From positions 186,001-250,000 of the forward strand of contig NZ_JFYN01000001.1 of the NCBI RefSeq assembly GCF_000631985.1: a stretch of 64,000 bases of DNA. Reading direction: 5' to 3'. The stretch is from Pseudomonas sp. RIT288 (GTDB taxonomy: Bacteria > Pseudomonadota > Gammaproteobacteria > Pseudomonadales > Pseudomonadaceae). The notes beneath the pieces are model-generated. The model was not told the DNA's origin, ran no database searches, and saw nothing but the letters and a program-made list of their open reading frames with translations. Of the stretch, positions 30,205-39,590 are shown piece after piece. The translations under genes and the position numbers were made by a program. Numbering within the stretch: position 1 is the first letter of the stretch; every line of letters begins with the position of its first letter.

Positions 30205-30822
30205 TCAGAGGACATAAAACAGAATCGCCACAAAGTGCAGCAGACTCCCGGCGATCACAAACAAATGCCAGATCCCATGCGCATGCCGCAACCGGTGATC
30301 CAGGGCAAAAAAGATGATCCCCACGGTGTACAACACCCCGCCCGACGCCAGCCAGGCAAACCCGGTCGTGCCCAGCGCGGCAATCAACGGTTTGACCGCC
30401 ACCAGCACGATCCAGCCCATCACCGCATAGATCACGATCGACAGGATCCGCGCCTCCGAGCGTGGTTTGATTTCCTGCAAAATGCCAATCAGCGCCAGCC
30501 CCCAGACAATCCCGAACAGTGTCCAGCCCCACGGCCCGCGCAGCGTCACCAGACAGAAGGGTGTGTAGCTGCCGGCGATCAGCAGGTAGATCGAAAAGTG
30601 ATCGACCTTCTTCATGATCGCTTTCTTGCGCCCGCGCACGCTGTGGTACACGGTCGAGGCGCTATAGAGCACCAGCAAGGTAAAGGCGTAGATCGCCACG
30701 CTGACAATTTTCCACGGACTGCCGTCGAGGCTGGCAATCACCAGCATCCACACGCCGCCGATAAACGCTGCCACTGCCCCGACCAAGTGCGTCCAGGCGT
30801 TGAGTTTTTCCCCGTGATACAT
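30205..30822 (-). CDS. trhA: PAQR family membrane homeostasis protein TrhA (hemolysin III family)
   Basis: A 205-residue inner-membrane protein with seven predicted helices. Family segments: GEKLNAWTHLVGAVAAFIGG (first His motif), STVYHSVRGRKKA, MKKVDHFSIYLLIAGSYTPF and the C-terminal HRLRHAHGIWHLFVI with metal-site histidines. Once called hemolysin III; bacterial PAQR proteins are linked to membrane fluidity/energy homeostasis. Overlaps nothing; convergent with rsmE. Confidence 0.9.
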   Translation of the reverse strand: MYHGEKLNAWTHLVGAVAAFIGGVWMLVIASLDGSPWKIVSVAIYAFTLLVLYSASTVYHSVRGRKKAIMKKVDHFSIYLLIAGSYTPFCLVTLRGPWGWTLFGIVWGLALIGILQEIKPRSEARILSIVIYAVMGWIVLVAVKPLIAALGTTGFAWLASGGVLYTVGIIFFALDHRLRHAHGIWHLFVIAGSLLHFVAILFYVL

Positions 30823-30908
30823 GTGTCGCTCACCTCGTTATTCGTTACCGCAGCGCGCAAGGCTCGGGCCTTGAGCGTAAAAGCGCAATGTTTCCATTCA
30901 ACACGATC

Positions 30909-30984
30909 CCTGTAGGAGCTGCCGAAGGCTGCGATCTTTGCTTTTCAAGATCAACAGATCGCAGCCTTCGGCAGCTCCTACAAA
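30909..30984. repeat. REP-like inverted pair, family A
   Basis: TGTAGGAGCTGCCGAAGGCT and inverse, nearly contiguous, in the divergent gap between trhA and mdcR. Confidence 0.88.
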
Positions 30985-31034
30985 GAGCGGCGCATACCGG
31001 GCACAATCGGCCGATACCAAAAAGAGTCCGCGCC

Positions 31035-31949
31035 ATGCTGATCGACGAAGAATTGACCCTGAAAAAACTCGAGGTGTTCCTCGCCTTCATGCGCACCGGC
31101 AATCTGGCGCGCGCCGCTGCCGAGTTGCAGACCAGCAATGTCAGCGTGCACCGGGCGATCCATTCGCTGGAAAGCGCCCTGCGCTGCCCGCTGTTCAAGC
31201 ACGAAGGGCGCAACCTGACGCCGCTGGAAAGCGCCTACGTGCTCGAAGAACGCGCGCAGAAGCTGATCCAGGACGTGGTCGAAAGCGTGCGCCTGACCCG
31301 CGAAGCCGCCGGCTTCTCCGCTGAACGCTTCAAGCTCGGCTCGCTGTATTCGCTGACGGTGAAAACCGTACCGCAACTGATCATGGGCCTGAAGATCCGC
31401 CGCAGCGAACTCAACATCGACCTGATCCTCGGCTCGAACATCGACCTGCTCTACAAGCTGAAGAACATGGAAGTCGACGCGATTCTGGTGTCGCTGGACG
31501 ACACGGTCAGCGACCCGGACTGCGAGCAGATCCCGCTGTTCTCCGATGACATTTTTCTCGCCACGCCGGCAGATTCAAGATTCGCCCAGCGTCAGGAAGT
31601 CGATCTGGCTGAAGTGCGCGACGAAACGTTCATTACCCTGACCCAAGGCTTCGCCACCCATCAGGACGGCATCCGGGTGTTCAAGCAGGCGGGGTTCGAG
31701 CCGAAGGTGGCGATGCAGGTCAACGACATTTTCACCCTGCTGAGCATGGTCAGCTCGGGGGTGGGTTATGCGTTGCTGCCGGGGCGGATTGCGGCGGTGT
31801 ACGAGAACCGGGTGAAGCTGATTCCGTTGCAGGAGAAGTATCGGTTGCAGCAGCACATTGGCGTGGTGTTCCTGAAGGCCAAGGAGCGTGATCCGAATCT
31901 GCTGGCGCTGCTGGCGGAGTGTCGGATGTATGCCAATCGCCAGGCTTGA
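31035..31949 (+). CDS. mdcR: LysR-type regulator of malonate utilisation
   Basis: A 304-residue LysR family regulator: N-terminal winged helix-turn-helix (TLKKLEVFLAFMRTGNLARA..VSVHRAIHSLE split over residues 8-50) and a C-terminal periplasmic-binding-like effector domain. Similarity to MdcR-type sequences and its convergent position beside madM make activation of the mdc operon in response to malonate the likely role. A symmetrical LysR-style site precedes mdcA (39390-39404). I chose the ATG at 31035; the frame upstream runs through a REP-like repeat and is not coding. Confidence 0.9.
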   Translation: MLIDEELTLKKLEVFLAFMRTGNLARAAAELQTSNVSVHRAIHSLESALRCPLFKHEGRNLTPLESAYVLEERAQKLIQDVVESVRLTREAAGFSAERFKLGSLYSLTVKTVPQLIMGLKIRRSELNIDLILGSNIDLLYKLKNMEVDAILVSLDDTVSDPDCEQIPLFSDDIFLATPADSRFAQRQEVDLAEVRDETFITLTQGFATHQDGIRVFKQAGFEPKVAMQVNDIFTLLSMVSSGVGYALLPGRIAAVYENRVKLIPLQEKYRLQQHIGVVFLKAKERDPNLLALLAECRMYANRQA

Positions 31950-31962
31950 AACCGCGTCGACT

Positions 31963-32031
31963 CCTTCGCGAGCAGGCTCACTCCCACATTTGGAATGCAT
32001 TTCCCTGTGGGGGCGAGCCTGCTCGCGAAAG
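31963..32031. repeat. REP-like inverted pair, family B
   Basis: CTTCGCGAGCAGGCTCACTC and inverted GGGGGCGAGCCTGCTCGCGA between the convergent mdcR and madM genes. Confidence 0.88.
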
Positions 32032-32060
32032 CGTCAGCCCAGACAACTCAAATTCCGGAC

Positions 32061-32825
32061 CTAACCAACAATCCCGCGAACAATAAAGAACAGCAGCGAA
32101 GGCCCAAGCAAACAGCCAAGCCCTGTGTGGAACGTCGCCGTCAACGCCCCATAAGGCACCAAGCGCCGATCCGTCGCCGCCAGCCCCGCCGTCACCCCAC
32201 TCACCGTCCCGGCCAGACCACCAAACACCATCGCCGAACGCGGGTTATCCAGGCCCATCCAGCGCGCCGCTACCGGCGTGCCAACCATCACCAGAATCGC
32301 CTTGATCAACCCGGTGGCAATCGACAGCGCCATCACATCCGAGGTCGCGCCAATCGCCGCACCGGTCACTGGGCCGACGATGTAGGTCACCGCGCCCGCG
32401 CCGATGGTGGTCATGCTCACCGCATCGCGATAGCCGAAGGCCCAGGCCATGCACGCGCCGACAATGAACGGCAGGATGGTTCCGAGCAGCAGCGCGATCA
32501 CGCCAATCAACCCGGCCTTCTTCGCCTCGGTCGCCTGCACTTCGAACGCCGTGGCGACGATCGCGAAATCACGCAGCATCGCGCCGCCCATCAGGCCGAT
32601 GCCGGAGAACAGCGTCAGATCCGCCAGGCCTTTCTGGCCGCCCGTCATAGTGCCGCCGACCCACGCCAGCACCAGACCGATGACGATGGCAATCGCCGAG
32701 CCGTGAATGCGCCCGAACGTCAGGCGTTTCGAGAGAATCACCGAGACCCACATGATCACGCCGACGAAAGCGAAAGCCGTGATCAGGCCGTTGTGTTCCA
32801 GACCGTTTTCAACGAGTGCCCACAT
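32061..32825 (-). CDS. madM: Malonate transporter subunit MadM
   Basis: A 254-residue membrane protein, with about seven to eight hydrophobic helices, of the two-component MadL/MadM malonate:Na+ or H+ symporter. Starts one base after the madL stop (TGACATG junction), so translation is coupled. It is the last gene of the mdc operon, after the enzyme genes. Sequence includes the conserved glycine-rich IGAGAVTYIVGPVTGAAIG segment. Function in malonate uptake follows from family and context. Confidence 0.93.
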   Translation of the reverse strand: MWALVENGLEHNGLITAFAFVGVIMWVSVILSKRLTFGRIHGSAIAIVIGLVLAWVGGTMTGGQKGLADLTLFSGIGLMGGAMLRDFAIVATAFEVQATEAKKAGLIGVIALLLGTILPFIVGACMAWAFGYRDAVSMTTIGAGAVTYIVGPVTGAAIGATSDVMALSIATGLIKAILVMVGTPVAARWMGLDNPRSAMVFGGLAGTVSGVTAGLAATDRRLVPYGALTATFHTGLGCLLGPSLLFFIVRGIVG

Positions 32826-32826
32826 G

Positions 32827-33243
32827 TCAGCGACCTCCTACCGGGGTGCCGACCGGGGTGACTTCCACCGGTTCGTCAGGCAATGGCTCACCTTTATGAG
32901 TGCGGCTGATCAGGGCAATGGTGCAACCACAGACCAGCACCGAACCGATTGCCGCCAGCACCGCCACCGGGCCGCCGTGCAGGGCGGTGACGACGTTCTG
33001 TTGCGCGGCCATCGCCACTACCACCGGAATGTACATCGCGCCCCAGAAGCCGACGCCCATCTCGCAATCCTTGGTCATGCCGCCGCGCTTCTGCATCCAC
33101 AACCGCGCGCAGATCAACAGGATCATGGCGATGCCGACCCCGCCGACGTTGGATTTGACGCCCAGCAACACGCCGAGCATGTCACCCATGATCACCCCTG
33201 CCAGCGTACAGATCGCCAACAGCGCCACACCGTAAATAATCAT
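32827..33243 (-). CDS. madL: Malonate transporter subunit MadL
   Basis: A 138-residue membrane protein with four predicted helices, starting MIIYGVALLAICTLAGVIMG, as in MadL. The ATG at 33243 is preceded by TGAGG at good spacing; a TTG five codons upstream is unlikely. Works with MadM to import malonate across the inner membrane. It follows mdcH by 66 bases on the same strand. Confidence 0.93.
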   Translation of the reverse strand: MIIYGVALLAICTLAGVIMGDMLGVLLGVKSNVGGVGIAMILLICARLWMQKRGGMTKDCEMGVGFWGAMYIPVVVAMAAQQNVVTALHGGPVAVLAAIGSVLVCGCTIALISRTHKGEPLPDEPVEVTPVGTPVGGR

Positions 33244-33309
33244 TGTTGTAGTCCTCAAAGTGCATCGTCGAATGTTGTTTTTGTTGTTCGAAGCCTGAGT
33301 CGCGGCGGT

Positions 33310-34230
33310 TTATGGTCGGCGGCCACCCTCCTCACGCAACAGCGCCTGCAAGGTGTCCAGACGCGCACTGTCGAAGGCAGTGACCGTGCCCGATTCGAAC
33401 ACCCGGCGCGCCAGCCCGGTCAGCACCGCACCGGGCGGCAGTTCGATCTGTAGCCGCACGCCGCGCTCGTAAGCGCTTTGCACGGTGCCGCGCCAGTCCA
33501 CCACGCGGCACATGTTGAAAGCGAGGTCGTCGCGCAAGGCATCAGGCTTGATCAGCGGACGCGCGCGGCTGCCACTCAGGTAAGCGATTTTCGGGGTCTT
33601 CAGTTCAACCTTGGCGAAGGCCTCGGCGAGGGTTTGCGCCGATGCCTCCAGCAACGGGCAGTGCGACGGCACGCTCACCGCCAGACGTTTCGCCAGACCG
33701 GCGCCACGACTGCGCGCCAGTTCCGCCACCGCTTGCATCGCCTTGTCGCTGCCGGCAATCACCACCTGGTTATCGGCATTGATGTTGGCCAGGTACACCG
33801 GCGACTCCGCGCTGTGCACCTGCGCCAGCAGCGTTTCGACGGTGGATAATTGCAGACCGATGATCGCGCTCATGCCATAGCCCTGTGGATAAGCCTGCTG
33901 CATCAACCCGCCACGCAGGCTGACCAGATGCAGTGCATCGCTGAAGTTCAAGACCCCGGCGACCACCGCTGCCGGGTACGCACCGATGGACAGGCCGGCG
34001 ACGTAATCTGCCGTGAGTCCGTCCTGCAACAATTGCCGTGAGGCAGCGACCCCGGCGATCAACAGGCACAGCTGAACCGCCCGGGTGCTGCGCAACGCAT
34101 CGGCCGAATCGAGCCGCGCGACATCTTCACCGAGCACCTCGCTGGCCTCGGTCAAGGTTTCCCGAGGCAAACGCTGGAGCATGCCCGGTTGCTGCGCACC
34201 CTGGCCGGGGAACACCAACAGGCTGCTCAC
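33310..34230 (-). CDS. mdcH: Malonate decarboxylase subunit epsilon (malonyl-CoA:ACP transacylase)
   Basis: A 306-residue FabD-like acyltransferase that loads the first malonyl group on the MdcC acyl carrier. Motifs: FPGQGAQQPGM at the N-terminus, the nucleophile loop GLSIGAYPAAV (GxSxG) and the His of SVPSHCPLL. Starts with GTG at 34230, overlapping the mdcG stop by four bases (GTGA), which indicates translational coupling. Confidence 0.94.
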   Translation of the reverse strand: MSSLLVFPGQGAQQPGMLQRLPRETLTEASEVLGEDVARLDSADALRSTRAVQLCLLIAGVAASRQLLQDGLTADYVAGLSIGAYPAAVVAGVLNFSDALHLVSLRGGLMQQAYPQGYGMSAIIGLQLSTVETLLAQVHSAESPVYLANINADNQVVIAGSDKAMQAVAELARSRGAGLAKRLAVSVPSHCPLLEASAQTLAEAFAKVELKTPKIAYLSGSRARPLIKPDALRDDLAFNMCRVVDWRGTVQSAYERGVRLQIELPPGAVLTGLARRVFESGTVTAFDSARLDTLQALLREEGGRRP

Positions 34231-34847
34231 GCTGCCTGCTCCTGCGGGTTCCACGGGTCAGCCACCAGACACGCTTGATGGGCGTTTTTCAGCAGCACCC
34301 GTGCAGACCCGCTGGCCCATTCGCGCAAGGCGACTGCACCGAACGGCGTCTGCAACTGCATGTCGACCCGGCACACGGCTTGATCAAAGAGCTCGACCAG
34401 TTTGCGTGCCTGATTGCGAGTAATCAGCTGCGGGGTACGCAGAATCAGATCGAGATCACTGGCCTCATGCATCGCAGTAAAACCACTGGCCAACTCAAAC
34501 CCGACACTGCCGCTGATGCCCCAGACCCAACCGCAATCATCGAGCATCGGCCGCAGTTGTTTGAGCGCCTGCATCACCGGCAAATCACGCTCGTGATCGA
34601 CATGACAAAGCGCTTCCGGACTGACCCGACGCACAATCGCCTCAAGCGCCATGAACGCCGCCAGCCGCTGCTCACGCAACACGCCGCGCACGCCCACCGC
34701 GACCCAACCTTCAGCACTCACCGCCCGCCGCACCACCACCGGTTGCCCGGCAGCCAGCGACTCGATCGCCCACTGCGGCGCATCCGCCGGCAACTGCGCC
34801 GGGGTCATGCCCCACAGCAGATCGTGGGCCAGTGGCATGTTCACCAC
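34227..34847 (-). CDS. mdcG: Phosphoribosyl-dephospho-CoA transferase (malonate decarboxylase holo-ACP synthase)
   Basis: A 206-residue nucleotidyltransferase-like protein that attaches the 2'-(5''-phosphoribosyl)-3'-dephospho-CoA prosthetic group to apo-MdcC. The GSVGFELASG..SDLDLILRTP segment carries the family's paired acidic residues (DLDL). Start is ambiguous: GTG at 34847 or 34844 (the latter overlapping the mdcE stop as GTGA), both within reach of a GAGGG site; an ATG at 34838 is also in frame. Lies between mdcE and mdcH, with overlaps on both sides. Confidence 0.92.
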   Translation of the reverse strand: MVNMPLAHDLLWGMTPAQLPADAPQWAIESLAAGQPVVVRRAVSAEGWVAVGVRGVLREQRLAAFMALEAIVRRVSPEALCHVDHERDLPVMQALKQLRPMLDDCGWVWGISGSVGFELASGFTAMHEASDLDLILRTPQLITRNQARKLVELFDQAVCRVDMQLQTPFGAVALREWASGSARVLLKNAHQACLVADPWNPQEQAA

Positions 34848-35626
34848 TGCGCCCTCAGCAGTTCACGCACGCGGCTGGAGGCCTCACGGTTTTTCGCGCC
34901 GAGACGCTTGCGCAAGTCAGTGCCGGAGATATCGTCGATAGCCTGTTTCAGGCACTCGGTCACCCGCGCCAGATCTTCCGCCGTCGGCTGCTCGATCTGC
35001 TGCACCGACAGGGTTTCCCAAAGCAAACCGAGGCTGGCGTAACTGTCGATGTCATAGGCCATCGGCGGCACGCTGGCAGCCAGTGCTTCCAGTTCCTCGA
35101 CACTGCGCAGCGTCACTCGCGCCGCCGAGGCCTTGCCCATCGCATGCACCATCACCCCGGGATCGCGCAGGGCAATCAAACGGTTGGCCTGATAACCATG
35201 AGCAAGAAACGCCCCGGACATCGCCTTGCCCACCAGCAGCGCAATCACCGGATGCCCGGCCAGACGGGCGCGGGCATAACTGTCCGCCGCACCGGCCAGG
35301 GCCTGATGAATGCCGAGGGCTTCTTCGCGACGACCGTAAGCCTGGCTCGGGACGTCGACGATGGCGATGATCGGGCGCTTCTGCGCTTTATCGCGATCTG
35401 CCGTGATCGCGTCATCCACTGCCTTGGCCAGGCCCCAGCCTTCGAGCAATCCGACTTCGCCGTTGCGAGCCCGTGGGAAACGGTTGTCCGGGTTAGCGAC
35501 CACAGCGATAAACCGCCCGAGTTCGCCATCGGCGACCTTCAACGATGGCGGCAAACCTTCTACGGCTTTCGCACCAGCGTTCAGAGCGTTGAACCAGTTC
35601 AAACCGCGCACGGAATAACCACTCAT
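34841..35626 (-). CDS. mdcE: Malonate decarboxylase subunit gamma
   Basis: A 261-residue protein of the carboxyltransferase/crotonase-like fold. With MdcD it forms the malonyl-S-ACP decarboxylase, releasing CO2 and leaving acetyl-S-ACP. Start ATG at 35626 overlaps the mdcD stop (ATGA) and has GGAGAG upstream. The sequence includes the family segments PIIAIVDVPSQAYGRREEALGI and DPGVMVHAMGKAS (in two stretches). Length normal. Confidence 0.93.
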   Translation of the reverse strand: MSGYSVRGLNWFNALNAGAKAVEGLPPSLKVADGELGRFIAVVANPDNRFPRARNGEVGLLEGWGLAKAVDDAITADRDKAQKRPIIAIVDVPSQAYGRREEALGIHQALAGAADSYARARLAGHPVIALLVGKAMSGAFLAHGYQANRLIALRDPGVMVHAMGKASAARVTLRSVEELEALAASVPPMAYDIDSYASLGLLWETLSVQQIEQPTAEDLARVTECLKQAIDDISGTDLRKRLGAKNREASSRVRELLRAQW

Positions 35627-36474
35627 GAGCGCTCTCCTTGATACAGATCACGAACCACCGCAGGCTCGATTTGCTGGTTGGTGTCCAGTCTCGCCAGACG
35701 TTGCAGGAACCATTCGGCACGTTGGCTGCGCGGCTGGGTTGGCACCCCTTGCTGCAACAGTTCACCGACCTGCTGGCGGATCTGCGCCACATCATCAGCG
35801 ACATAGCGATCCACCAAGCCACTGGCAAAACGCTGCTCGCCACCGGTCAGGCTCCAGATGAAGGGCCGGTCGCGGGAGTCGTATTCTTCGATTCCGGCTT
35901 CCTGCTCGATCACCTGCGGACCATTGAGGCCGAGGCGTGCTTCCTGTGTCACCAGCAAATAACTGCACAGCGCAGCGGCAATCGACATGCCACCGAAACA
36001 GCCGACGCTGCCCGCGACCACGCCGACTACCGGTTGGTACTGCTGCAAATCGACAATCGCCGCATGAATATCAGCAATCGCCGCCAGCCCGAGGTTGGCT
36101 TCCTGCAAACGCACGCCACCGGTTTCCAGCAGCAACACAGCGCGGGTAGGGATGCCTTTGCGATTGTCTTCGGCGGCCAGTTCCAGCGCGCCGGCAATCT
36201 TCGCCCCGCCGACTTCGCCGAGGCTGCCGCCCTGAAACGCGCCTTCGATGGCGGCGATCACCACCGGCAAACCGTCGAGGCTACCCTTGGCGATCACGAC
36301 ACCGTCATCGGCTTGCGGCACCACGCCCTGGCGTTCGAGCCACGGCGACATGACCCGTTGAAACGGGTCGAGCAATTCGCGGAAGGTCCCGGCATCAAGC
36401 AAGGCTTTCGCCCGTTGCCGCGCACCGAGTTCGACGAAGCTGTGCTTGTGCAACAGCGCTGCGCTGTCAGTCAT
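35623..36474 (-). CDS. mdcD: Malonate decarboxylase subunit beta
   Basis: A 283-residue carboxyltransferase-fold protein, catalytic partner of MdcE. Features: GGSLGEVGGAKIAGALELA, LLLETGGVRLQEAN, and GSVGCFGGMSIAAALCSY. ATG at 36474 lies inside the end of mdcC (8-base overlap), and its stop overlaps mdcE. The open frame extends upstream through mdcC, but that part is a shadow of mdcC. Confidence 0.93.
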   Translation of the reverse strand: MTDSAALLHKHSFVELGARQRAKALLDAGTFRELLDPFQRVMSPWLERQGVVPQADDGVVIAKGSLDGLPVVIAAIEGAFQGGSLGEVGGAKIAGALELAAEDNRKGIPTRAVLLLETGGVRLQEANLGLAAIADIHAAIVDLQQYQPVVGVVAGSVGCFGGMSIAAALCSYLLVTQEARLGLNGPQVIEQEAGIEEYDSRDRPFIWSLTGGEQRFASGLVDRYVADDVAQIRQQVGELLQQGVPTQPRSQRAEWFLQRLARLDTNQQIEPAVVRDLYQGERS

Positions 36475-36766
36475 GGCCGATCTCCTCGAAACCTTGTTCC
36501 AGGCGCAAACGCACCACACCCGGCGTGGCGCCGAAATCGTGGATATCGATGGCCATCGCCGGTGGCGTGGTGCCGTCGAACATCCGCGCAAACAGATGCT
36601 GCCAACGCTGCTGCGCACCGTTGACCGAGGTCTGCACATTGATGGTCAGCTTGCCGGCCAGCCCCGGTTCGATCAGCACTTCCAGATCGCCCGAGCCGAC
36701 ACAACCGACCAGCGCCCGCCCGCGCGGCGGCTGCCCCGCGGGGAATTCAAAGGATAAGGTTTCCAT
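36467..36766 (-). CDS. mdcC: Malonate decarboxylase acyl carrier protein, subunit delta
   Basis: A 99-residue acyl carrier. The prosthetic group attachment serine is expected at Ser25 in GSGDLEVL. It carries the acetyl/malonyl group between the MdcA transferase and the MdcDE decarboxylase. The ATG at 36766 overlaps the mdcB stop by one base (TGATG). Confidence 0.94.
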   Translation of the reverse strand: METLSFEFPAGQPPRGRALVGCVGSGDLEVLIEPGLAGKLTINVQTSVNGAQQRWQHLFARMFDGTTPPAMAIDIHDFGATPGVVRLRLEQGFEEIGHD

Positions 36767-37638
36767 CAAAACGCTCCCTGAAGGATGCCGTCGCGCTCGA
36801 TTCGATCGAGCAGCAGCGTGGCGGCGAGCAAGTCGGCGGCGCCACCGGGCGAGGCATTCAATGCGATGAGTTGTTGATCCAGTTCGTGCAGGCGCCGACG
36901 CCCGCCGAGGCTGGCGCTGCCGCCGGCGTCGAGCACCGCTTGCGCGCCCTGCTGCATGGCCTGCAGGCCTTGGTCACCGGCGCGGTAGAGCACGCAGGTG
37001 TCGGCCAGATCGGTCATGATCGCCAGCAGCGCATCGAGCCGGGCGTTCTGTTCGCCGTGGCCGTTGGCGCGGCTGCGCTTGAGTTGCGGCAGACCACGTT
37101 GCAGCACGGACGGGAAGCCGAGTTGCGCTTCCTCACGGGCACCCCGTGCGCCGTAACGCAGGGCGACCTGGGCGCCGTGGCTCAACGGTTTTGGTGCGTA
37201 GCGGTCATCCAGCAAGGCCAGACGTGCGGCGCGAACAGAGACTGCATTGGCGCTTGAGGATTTCGGTTCCAGCGCAGCGGCGGTCACCAATAACCCCAGT
37301 GCCCAAATGGCACCGCGATGGGTATTCACCCCGTTGGTGGTCGCGAGCATCGCTTGCTCGCCTTCGCGACCGATGCGGCCAATCGCTTCGCGCAACGTTG
37401 AATCGACTTCGCCGGTTTCAACTGCTGCTTCAGCCATCTCCTTGAACGCCGGCCACAACGACAACGCCGAGGCGTGCATCAGGCCCAAGTGCAGATCGGT
37501 GTGCGCGCCATTGCCACGCCGGTCGACCAGCGCCGGTTTCGGCGACAGATCGGCTTCGTCGATCAGCGCATCCACCGCCAGATCGGCGAGGCGTTCGCTC
37601 AGGCTCAGGGGTTTCGCTTGCAGGTTGAGTGCGTGCAT
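36766..37638 (-). CDS. mdcB: Triphosphoribosyl-dephospho-CoA synthase
   Basis: A 290-residue CitG/MdcB family enzyme making the prosthetic group precursor from dephospho-CoA and ATP. Recognised by [40 protein letters not shown] (split) and [22 protein letters not shown] at 37638 overlaps the mdcA stop by one base (TAATG), so it is coupled to mdcA. Confidence 0.94.
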   Translation of the reverse strand: MHALNLQAKPLSLSERLADLAVDALIDEADLSPKPALVDRRGNGAHTDLHLGLMHASALSLWPAFKEMAEAAVETGEVDSTLREAIGRIGREGEQAMLATTNGVNTHRGAIWALGLLVTAAALEPKSSSANAVSVRAARLALLDDRYAPKPLSHGAQVALRYGARGAREEAQLGFPSVLQRGLPQLKRSRANGHGEQNARLDALLAIMTDLADTCVLYRAGDQGLQAMQQGAQAVLDAGGSASLGGRRRLHELDQQLIALNASPGGAADLLAATLLLDRIERDGILQGAF

Positions 37639-39308
37639 TACCAGCTCCTGAATTTCGCGGGCGGGTTGTAGAGGCCGCCGGACCACTCGACCAGATCGGC
37701 CACGCTTTTCGCCGCCAGCAGCTCGCGGGTGGCGTCGGTGCGGCGGATGCCGAGGTCTTCGGGCAAGGCGATCAGGCCTTCGCGGCGCATGCGTTCGGTG
37801 TCTTTCGGGTTATGGCGCAGGCCGATGGCGGTCACACCCGCGACGGCAGCGATCATCGCCTGACGTTCTTCCAGCGAGCGCGCCTTGTACAGGTAGGCGA
37901 TACCTTCTTCGGTGAGCAGGTGGGTGACGTCGTCGCCGTAGATCATGATCGGCGCCAGCGGCATGCCGCTTTTCTTCGCCACCTCCACCGCGTCGAGGGT
38001 TTCGACGAAGGTCGGTTTGCCGCCCTCCTGGAAGGTCTCGACCATTTGCACCACGAGTTTCTTGCCGCGTTCGAGCATCGGTTGCTGCGTGTCGTCGTGG
38101 CGCATGTCGAGCCACGCCGGGGTGCCGTGACGCCGACCGCGCGGGTCGTGGCCCATGTTCGGCGCACCGCCGAAACCGGCGAGACGGCCACGGGTCACGG
38201 TCGAGGAATGGCCATCGCCATCGACCTGCAGCGTCGCGCCGATAAACAGATCCACCGCGTACTGCCCGGCGAGTTGGCAGAACATCCGGTTGGAACGCAG
38301 CGAGCCGTCGCGCCCGGTGAAGAACACGTCCGGGCGCGCGGCGATGTAGTTTTCCATGCCCAGTTCGGTACCGAAGCAATGCACGCTTTCGACCCAGCCG
38401 CTCTCGATCGCCGGGATCAGCGTCGGGTGCGGGTTGAGCGTCCAGTTGCGGCAGATCTTGCCTTTGAGGCCGAGGGATTCGCCGTAGGTCGGCAGGATCA
38501 GCTCGATGGCGGCGGTGTTGAAACCGATGCCGTGGTTGAGCGACTGCACGTTGTGTTTTTCGTAGATGCCGCGAATCGCCATCATCGCCATCAACACGTG
38601 CACCGGTTTGATGTGCCGTGGGTCGCGGGTGAACAGCGGTTCGATGTAGAACGGCTTGTCGGCCACCACCACGAAATCCACCCATGACGCCGGGATATCC
38701 ACGCGAGGCAGTTCGCTGACGTCATCCACCAATTGGTTGACCTGGACGATGACGATGCCGTCGCTGAACGCGGCCGGTTCGATCAGTGCCGGGGTGTCTT
38801 CGGTGCTGGGGCCGGTGTAGATGTTGCCGGCGCGGTCGGCCATGAACCCGGCCGAGAGCACGACGTTGGGGATCAGATCCACCACCAGCCGCGCGTAGAG
38901 TTCGATGTAGGTGTGAATCGCGCCGATTTCCAGCAAGCCGTCTTCGAGCAACTGGCTGATGCGCAGGCTCTGGGTGCCGGCGAAGGAGAAATCGAGCTTG
39001 CGGGCGATGCCGCGTTCGAACAGATCCAGATGCTCGGAGCGACCGACGCTGGGCATGATCATGTGCAGATCATGCAGCTTGCCCGGATCGGCTTTGGCCA
39101 GCGAACGGGAAAGGAAATCCGCCTGCTTCTGGTTGTTGCCCTCCAGCACCACACGGTCGCCGGGATGGATCAACGCTTCAAGCGCCGCGACGATCTTGTC
39201 GCTGGGCAACACCACACCGTCGGCCAGCCCGCGCACCTTGTCGAGACGCCGCTGCTTCTCGTCACGCCGCCGCGTCCAGCGCGAGTCGGGGGAAATTGTT
39301 GTTGTCAT
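37638..39308 (-). CDS. mdcA: Malonate decarboxylase subunit alpha (acetyl-ACP:malonate ACP transferase)
   Basis: A 556-residue CoA-transferase-fold protein that swaps acetyl for malonyl on the MdcC carrier, regenerating malonyl-S-ACP. Family segments include [17 protein letters not shown] near the N-terminus and [18 protein letters not shown]. First gene of the operon mdcABCDEGH-madLM, which lets the cell grow on malonate. I chose the ATG at 39308 because GGAG precedes it by five bases; a GTG two codons earlier is less well placed. Confidence 0.96.
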   Translation of the reverse strand: MTTTISPDSRWTRRRDEKQRRLDKVRGLADGVVLPSDKIVAALEALIHPGDRVVLEGNNQKQADFLSRSLAKADPGKLHDLHMIMPSVGRSEHLDLFERGIARKLDFSFAGTQSLRISQLLEDGLLEIGAIHTYIELYARLVVDLIPNVVLSAGFMADRAGNIYTGPSTEDTPALIEPAAFSDGIVIVQVNQLVDDVSELPRVDIPASWVDFVVVADKPFYIEPLFTRDPRHIKPVHVLMAMMAIRGIYEKHNVQSLNHGIGFNTAAIELILPTYGESLGLKGKICRNWTLNPHPTLIPAIESGWVESVHCFGTELGMENYIAARPDVFFTGRDGSLRSNRMFCQLAGQYAVDLFIGATLQVDGDGHSSTVTRGRLAGFGGAPNMGHDPRGRRHGTPAWLDMRHDDTQQPMLERGKKLVVQMVETFQEGGKPTFVETLDAVEVAKKSGMPLAPIMIYGDDVTHLLTEEGIAYLYKARSLEERQAMIAAVAGVTAIGLRHNPKDTERMRREGLIALPEDLGIRRTDATRELLAAKSVADLVEWSGGLYNPPAKFRSW

Positions 39309-39340
39309 GCTCACTCCACGGGGTTCGCTGTCGTGGAGCT

Positions 39341-39369
39341 ACGTTAGGCGTGTGGGGTGGGGGCATCAA
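39341..39369 (-). promoter_or_regulatory. Possible mdcA promoter
   Basis: Reading the minus strand: TTGATG (39369-39364), a 17-base spacer, then TAACGT (39346-39341). Predicted transcription start near 39334, about 26 bases before the mdcA ATG. Confidence 0.45.
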
Positions 39370-39389
39370 TCAAGCGCGGCGGTGAATCA

Positions 39390-39404
39390 TTACGCTGAGC
39401 GTAA
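39390..39404. promoter_or_regulatory. LysR-type dyad upstream of mdcA, probable MdcR site
   Basis: TTACGCT-G-AGCGTAA is a perfect 7-bp dyad with the T-N11-A pattern of LysR recognition sites. Its centre is about 63 bases upstream of the predicted mdcA start of transcription, the usual place for a LysR activator. MdcR as the binder is inferred. Confidence 0.6.
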
Positions 39405-39415
39405 CGTTTACTGAC

Positions 39416-39442
39416 GCTTTCGCGAGCAGGCTCGCTCCCACT
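39416..39442. repeat. Single REP-like unit, family B
   Basis: One copy, GCTTTCGCGAGCAGGCTCGC followed by TCCCACT, without an inverted partner nearby. Confidence 0.8.
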
Positions 39443-39482
39443 GGATTTTGAGTTGCTCACCCTTCTGCGCCCGCCCCAAATA

Positions 39483-39575
39483 CCTGTAGGAGCTGTCGAG
39501 TGAAACGAGGCTGCGATCTCTTGATCCTCAGAATCCAGATCAAAAGATCGCAGCGTGCCGCAGCTCCTACAGGGG
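39483..39575. repeat. REP-like inverted pair, family A (variant arm)
   Basis: The left arm has the TGTCGAGTGAAACGAGG variant as at 4.2 kb; the right arm reads AAAAGATCGCAGCGTGCCGC then AGCTCCTACAGG. Confidence 0.87.
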
Positions 39576-39590
39576 AACGCATTGCGTTTT

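Noticed and set aside
32827..33258. Earlier TTG start for madL
   Set aside because: The ATG at 33243 has a better-spaced TGAGG and matches the family N-terminus.
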